Source: Mediterranea massiliensis
GTDB taxonomy: Bacteria; Bacteroidota; Bacteroidia; Bacteroidales; Bacteroidaceae
Assembly (NCBI RefSeq): GCF_900128475.1
Contig: NZ_LT635838.1
Coordinates: 374,536-438,535, forward strand
DNA length: 64,000 bases
Direction: 5' to 3'
Below the pieces are notes generated by a model. It was not told the origin of the DNA and made no database searches. It was given only the letters and a program-made list of their open reading frames with translations. Shown here one piece after another: positions 60,214 through 64,000 of the stretch (the first letter of the stretch is position 1; each line of letters opens with the position of its first letter). Both the position numbers and the translations under genes were made by a program.

Positions 60214-61872
60214 ATGGTACAAAAGAAAAAGAGTGATGAACAGGACGTGCTGGTAGTCCGTGACGAGAAGACGGGCGAGATCAGCGTCGTCGCCGGACTC
60301 AGCAGAGACGGCACACCGAAGCGAGCACCCGCCAAGGCGGAGAACACGTCCGACTTCCTGCGTTTTGACCGCAACAGTGACTTGATGGACAGTTTCTTTA
60401 GAAACTTCTACCGCCAGTGCAAGGAGCCAAGCCGATTCGGATTCTACCGCATAGCGGCAGACCAGGTGGGAAACCTGCTTGGAGTGATGAAGGAGTTACT
60501 GAAAGATCCGGAGGCTAACAAGGAGATTCTTTCCGCCCACAAGGTTGACACCTCCAATTATGAGAAAGAGGCAAAGCAATCGGAAGGTCAGGCGAAAGAA
60601 ACCGCATCATCGGACGATGCGTCCAAGACGCAAGCTAACACAGAAAAAGAGAATGTACCATCTGAACAAACCAACGAAAAAGAGAACGACATGGAACAGA
60701 AACCAGAACAGACCGCAACCGAACAGCAGGCACAGACCGCTCCGGGTGTAAAGCAGAACCTCATTAGTGGTAACGATGTGAACCTGCAGGAACTTGGTGC
60801 CAAATATGGCATAGACTTCAACAGTATGAATGAGAAGGATATGAAAGCCCTGCTCAACTACGGCAAGACAGGGCTTGTGATTGTGAAGCCGACCTTCGGC
60901 GGTGAACAGATAGAGATACAGGCCCGTCTGTCATTCCGCAAGGACGATAACGACCAGTTGCAACTCGTGCCGCATTTCGTGCGCAACGAGCCTAAACTCG
61001 ATGTCGCTTACAAAGGCTATACCTTCACTCCAGAGGACAAGAAGAACCTGTTGCAGAACGGCAACCTCGGAAAGGTAGTGGATTTCCCCGACAAGAATAC
61101 AGGTGAGCTGCGTCCTCATTTCATCAGTATCGACCGTCTCACCAATGAGATTGTTGACATCCCGACCAACAAGGTGCGCATCCCCGATACCATCGGCAAG
61201 ACACCTATTACCAAGGACGATAAGAGAGTGCTCTACTCAGGTATTCCGCTTCGCAAGGAGATTGAGCTTGCCAACGGGCGCAAGTTTACACCGCTGCTGC
61301 AGGTGAATGTGGAACAGCGTGGCGTGGAGTTCGTGCCTGGCAGCACAAGACAGGCGCAAGGTCAGAAACAGAATGGAGACAAGAAGCAAACCGCTGACAA
61401 GCAGGAGCAGAAGGCAGAAGGTGATGCGGGCGGTCAGAAGAAGCAGCAAGATCCCAACCACTGGCTCAATGAGGACGGAACCATCCGCCGACTCAACACC
61501 TATTTCAAGAAGGAACTGACCGAGCAGCAGAAGGACGACTATGTGGCAGGCAAGACCATCGAGATCAAGGAAGTGCCGAACAAGAACGGCAGCGGTACCT
61601 ATACCGCCTACGTAAAGTTCGACTTCGACAAGATGCAGCCACGTTCCTACCGCAACAATCCAGACCTCAAACAGGCGAAGGAACAGATTCCGACCAATGA
61701 GAACAAGGTACAAGTCGCCGTCAACGAGCAGGGCAAGACCCATGAGGCGACCAAGCACACCAAGGATCCGCTGAGTCCGGGACAGTCTGCGCCAAAGAAC
61801 GAAAAGCAGCAGAAGGAACAGAACGCAGAGGAACAGAAGCCAAAGAGAAAGGCAAGAAGCGTGAAGATGTAG
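60214..61872 (+). CDS. DUF4099/DUF3945-type protein of the conjugative element
   Basis: A 552-residue protein. The first 100 residues (VQKKKSDEQDVLVVRDEKTG, DFLRFDRNSDLMDSFFRNFY) are followed by a Gln/Lys/Glu-rich spacer at about 110-170. A DUF4099-like domain (ELGAKYGIDFNSMNEKDMKA) and DUF3945-like parts follow (YKGYTFTPEDKKNLLQNGNL, NWLNE-type WLNEDGTIRRLNTYFKKELT). The C-terminus is again low-complexity and basic (KPKRKARSVKM). It is found beside topoisomerase in many Bacteroides elements. The function is unknown; a DNA-binding role is plausible. Confidence 0.75.
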   Translation: MVQKKKSDEQDVLVVRDEKTGEISVVAGLSRDGTPKRAPAKAENTSDFLRFDRNSDLMDSFFRNFYRQCKEPSRFGFYRIAADQVGNLLGVMKELLKDPEANKEILSAHKVDTSNYEKEAKQSEGQAKETASSDDASKTQANTEKENVPSEQTNEKENDMEQKPEQTATEQQAQTAPGVKQNLISGNDVNLQELGAKYGIDFNSMNEKDMKALLNYGKTGLVIVKPTFGGEQIEIQARLSFRKDDNDQLQLVPHFVRNEPKLDVAYKGYTFTPEDKKNLLQNGNLGKVVDFPDKNTGELRPHFISIDRLTNEIVDIPTNKVRIPDTIGKTPITKDDKRVLYSGIPLRKEIELANGRKFTPLLQVNVEQRGVEFVPGSTRQAQGQKQNGDKKQTADKQEQKAEGDAGGQKKQQDPNHWLNEDGTIRRLNTYFKKELTEQQKDDYVAGKTIEIKEVPNKNGSGTYTAYVKFDFDKMQPRSYRNNPDLKQAKEQIPTNENKVQVAVNEQGKTHEATKHTKDPLSPGQSAPKNEKQQKEQNAEEQKPKRKARSVKM

Positions 61873-61970
61873 TTGCCGCCACTTGATCCACAGAGTTAAT
61901 CATCCATCATAACAACCGACATCTTCGGCCGTCTATCCCACGGTTGCGGATGTCACAAAAACAACAGACA

Positions 61971-64000
61971 ATGAAGACAATCATCGCAGAGAAACCAAGC
62001 GTAGCCAAGGAAATCGCCCACATTGTGGGAGCTGACAAGCGTGAGGAAGGCTATATGCAGGGCAATGGCTATTATGTGACATGGGCATTCGGACATTTAG
62101 TGCAGCCTGCCATGCCGGAAACCTACGGTATGAAGGGATTCCATGCAGAGAATCTGCCTGTGATTCCCGACCCGTTCGTTCTTGTTCCCCGACAAGTCAA
62201 GACTGAGAACGGCTACAAACCAGATGCAGGTGTGCTTGCCCAGATTAAAATTATCGGCAAGCTGTTTGACAGCAGTGAGCGCATTATCGTAGCAACCGAT
62301 GCCGGACGTGAGGGAGAGTTGATTTTCCGATACCTCTATGTGTATCTCGGTTGCCAGAAACCTTTCGACCGTCTCTGGATCAGTTCGCTTACGGACACCG
62401 CCATCCGTGAGGGACTTCTGAACCTCAGGGATGGCAAGGAGTATGACAATCTCTATCATGCAGCCAAGGCACGAAGTGAGGCAGACTGGCTCGTCGGCAT
62501 CAACGGCACACAAGCCCTGACGATAGCCGCAGGACGTGGCACCTATTCCGTAGGTCGTGTGCAGACTCCGACCCTTGGCATGGTGTGCGAACGCTATTGG
62601 GAACACAAGCGTTTCGAGTCGAAACCGTTCTGGCAGGTACACTTCGGTGTGGTTGATGCAGACAGTGGCAATATACTGAAGTTCACATCTGCCAACCGAT
62701 GGACAGACAAAGGCACCGCAACCGATATATATAATAAGGTGAAAGATACCGGTTCTACCATCATCACAAAGGTAGTAACCAAGCGAAAGGTGGAGAAGGC
62801 ACCGCTCCTTTACGACCTCACCACCTTGCAGAAAGAAGCCAACTCCCAGCATGGCTTCACGGCAGAGCATACACTCTCCATCGCCCAGAAACTCTACGAG
62901 GCAAAGTTCATCACCTATCCAAGAACATCAAGCCGCTATATCTCGGATGATGTATTTGCCACCCTTCCCAAACTCTTCAAGAATCTGGAGAATCATTCGG
63001 AATATGGAGAAAAAGTGAAACTCTTGCCTGGCAGTGAGGACTACAGCAAGAACAGCGTGAATGCCGCCAAGGTGACCGATCACCATGCCCTGCTCATCAC
63101 AGAAAATGCAGCCATTGGTCTTTTCAAGGACGAGAAGATCGTTTATGACATGATATTGTGCCGGATGATTGAAGCGTTCTCGGCAGACTGCATCAAGGAC
63201 ATCACATCAGTATCGGCGCAAGTGGATCATGAAGTTGAGTTTGGCATCAGTGGCTCCATCATCCGACAGACTGGCTGGCGAGCGTTGTCGCTCAAGGAAA
63301 AGAACAAAAGGCAGGACAAGGATGCAGACGCAACCGACAATGAGGTCAGGGAGCAAGTCATTCCCAACTGGCAAGAAGGACAGCATATCACTCTTTCTGG
63401 CTGCACCATCACGGAGGGCAAGACCAAACCAAAGCCATTGCATACGGAATCCACATTGCTTGCAGCAATGGAGACCGCAGGCAAAGAGATAGAAGATGAT
63501 ACGATGCGCCAGGCAATGAAGGACAGCGGTATTGGCACACCTGCCACACGTGCCGCCATCATCGAAACCCTGCTCAAACGAGAGTATATGGTGCGCCAGC
63601 AGAAGAAACTTGTGCCGACAGAAAAGGGACTCGCCCTGCATTCCGTGGTGAAGAACATGGCGATTGCCAATGTGGAGATGACGGGCAAATGGGAGGCGGA
63701 ACTTGCCAAGATTGAACGAGGTGAAGCAAGTGCAGACGGGTTCACCCATAGTATCGAAGGCTATACCCGTGAAATCACTGCGGAATTGTTAGGTTGTGAC
63801 AGACTTTTCAGCCACAAGGATTCCGGCTGCCAGTGTCCTAAATGCAAGCAAGGTACCATGCAGTTCTTCGGAAAGGTAGTAAGATGCAGCAACAAGGAGT
63901 GCGGTATGCCAGTGTTCAAGCAGGTAGCAGGAAAGTTGCTCACTGATGCCGACATCACCGACTTGCTCACCAAGGGCAAGACCAGAACGCTCAATGGTTT
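61971..64000 (+). CDS. topB: Type IA DNA topoisomerase (topoisomerase III), partial
   Basis: The visible part is about 676 residues; the gene runs off the window. It starts MKTIIAEKPSVAKEIAHIVG, the Toprim motif, followed by ATDAGREGELIFRYLY with the metal-binding Asp and Glu. The active-site Tyr is in AKFITYPRTSSRYIS. GIGTPATRAAIIETLLKREY is the usual conserved stretch. Near the end of the window a four-Cys zinc ribbon (CQCPKCKQGTMQFFG, then CSNKECG) begins. The enzyme probably relaxes or decatenates DNA during transfer of the element. Confidence 0.93.
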   Translation, partial: MKTIIAEKPSVAKEIAHIVGADKREEGYMQGNGYYVTWAFGHLVQPAMPETYGMKGFHAENLPVIPDPFVLVPRQVKTENGYKPDAGVLAQIKIIGKLFDSSERIIVATDAGREGELIFRYLYVYLGCQKPFDRLWISSLTDTAIREGLLNLRDGKEYDNLYHAAKARSEADWLVGINGTQALTIAAGRGTYSVGRVQTPTLGMVCERYWEHKRFESKPFWQVHFGVVDADSGNILKFTSANRWTDKGTATDIYNKVKDTGSTIITKVVTKRKVEKAPLLYDLTTLQKEANSQHGFTAEHTLSIAQKLYEAKFITYPRTSSRYISDDVFATLPKLFKNLENHSEYGEKVKLLPGSEDYSKNSVNAAKVTDHHALLITENAAIGLFKDEKIVYDMILCRMIEAFSADCIKDITSVSAQVDHEVEFGISGSIIRQTGWRALSLKEKNKRQDKDADATDNEVREQVIPNWQEGQHITLSGCTITEGKTKPKPLHTESTLLAAMETAGKEIEDDTMRQAMKDSGIGTPATRAAIIETLLKREYMVRQQKKLVPTEKGLALHSVVKNMAIANVEMTGKWEAELAKIERGEASADGFTHSIEGYTREITAELLGCDRLFSHKDSGCQCPKCKQGTMQFFGKVVRCSNKECGMPVFKQVAGKLLTDADITDLLTKGKTRTLNG

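Larger units (their letters stand above)
56480..64000 (+). mobile_element. Left end of an integrative conjugative element (conjugative transposon)
   Basis: The gene order integrase, small coupled gene, several helix-turn-helix proteins, DUF4099/DUF3945 protein and topoisomerase III is the usual left end of Bacteroides conjugative transposons. The codon use and base composition differ from the pectin locus to the left. The attachment core has not been found; it should lie between the terminator at 56276 and the integrase. The stretch 56277-56801 has no gene. The right end is outside the window. Confidence 0.8.

Overview
The window looks like a Bacteroidaceae chromosome (Bacteroides or Phocaeicola type). 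The evidence is a SusC/SusD pair inside a polysaccharide utilisation locus, many TTTG / TAnnTTTG promoters (the Bacteroides -33/-7 elements), weak Shine-Dalgarno sequences, a pyruvate:ferredoxin oxidoreductase, and a Bacteroides-type conjugative transposon end. The core is GC-rich. Two stretches, about 21.1-27.5 kb and 56.5-64 kb, are visibly richer in A+T and look acquired. No rRNA, tRNA or CRISPR array was seen.

Region by region. 1-6.0 kb: the start of a secreted protein, a CstA-type carbon-starvation permease with a small membrane protein, a GH10-like glycosidase that overlaps tail to tail with an ATP-grasp-like protein, and an AAA ATPase. 6.1-16.3 kb: pyruvate:ferredoxin oxidoreductase, a large AsmA-family envelope protein, a patatin lipase, a C1 peptidase and a DUF4251 protein. 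16.5-21.0 kb: an electron-transfer-flavoprotein / acyl-CoA dehydrogenase operon with a MORN-repeat gene embedded in it. 21.1-27.5 kb: an accessory island. It holds an AbiEi/AbiEii toxin-antitoxin pair preceded by two inverted repeats, a stub of what may be a DNA methyltransferase, a second copy of the ETF operon terminator that marks the end of the module, a long inverted repeat, several orphan small membrane proteins, an insertion sequence that splits one of them, and a repeat-dense right border. 27.5-42.1 kb: a lipoprotein glycogen-debranching-type glucosidase, an acetyltransferase, a chaperone cluster (groES, groEL, cbpA, cbpM), hisS, a DPP-IV-like peptidase, lipA, a membrane/Nudix-like protein, an RsmI-like methyltransferase and fabI.

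42.3-56.2 kb is a pectin-type utilisation locus: GH28 polygalacturonase, DUF4861 protein, GH43 glycosidase, an HAD phosphatase, SusC, SusD and a DUF5123-like surface lipoprotein. An insertion sequence sits between the DUF4861 and GH43 genes with a short target duplication. No sensor or regulator for this locus lies in the window. 56.5-64 kb is the left end of an integrative conjugative element: a GTTAC-rich repeat field, tyrosine integrase, a translationally coupled small gene, four helix-turn-helix proteins, a DUF4099/DUF3945 protein and a topoisomerase III that runs off the window.

The most interesting material is the 21-27.5 kb island, where the boundary duplication, the operators, the decayed genes and the unrecognised small membrane proteins suggest a defence or immunity cassette under turnover. 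Several precisely spaced intergenic repeats are also notable: 22-bp units at 27.2 kb, 19-bp units upstream of etfB, a 26-bp inverted-repeat element at 35.8 kb, and the GTTAC pairs at 56.6 kb.
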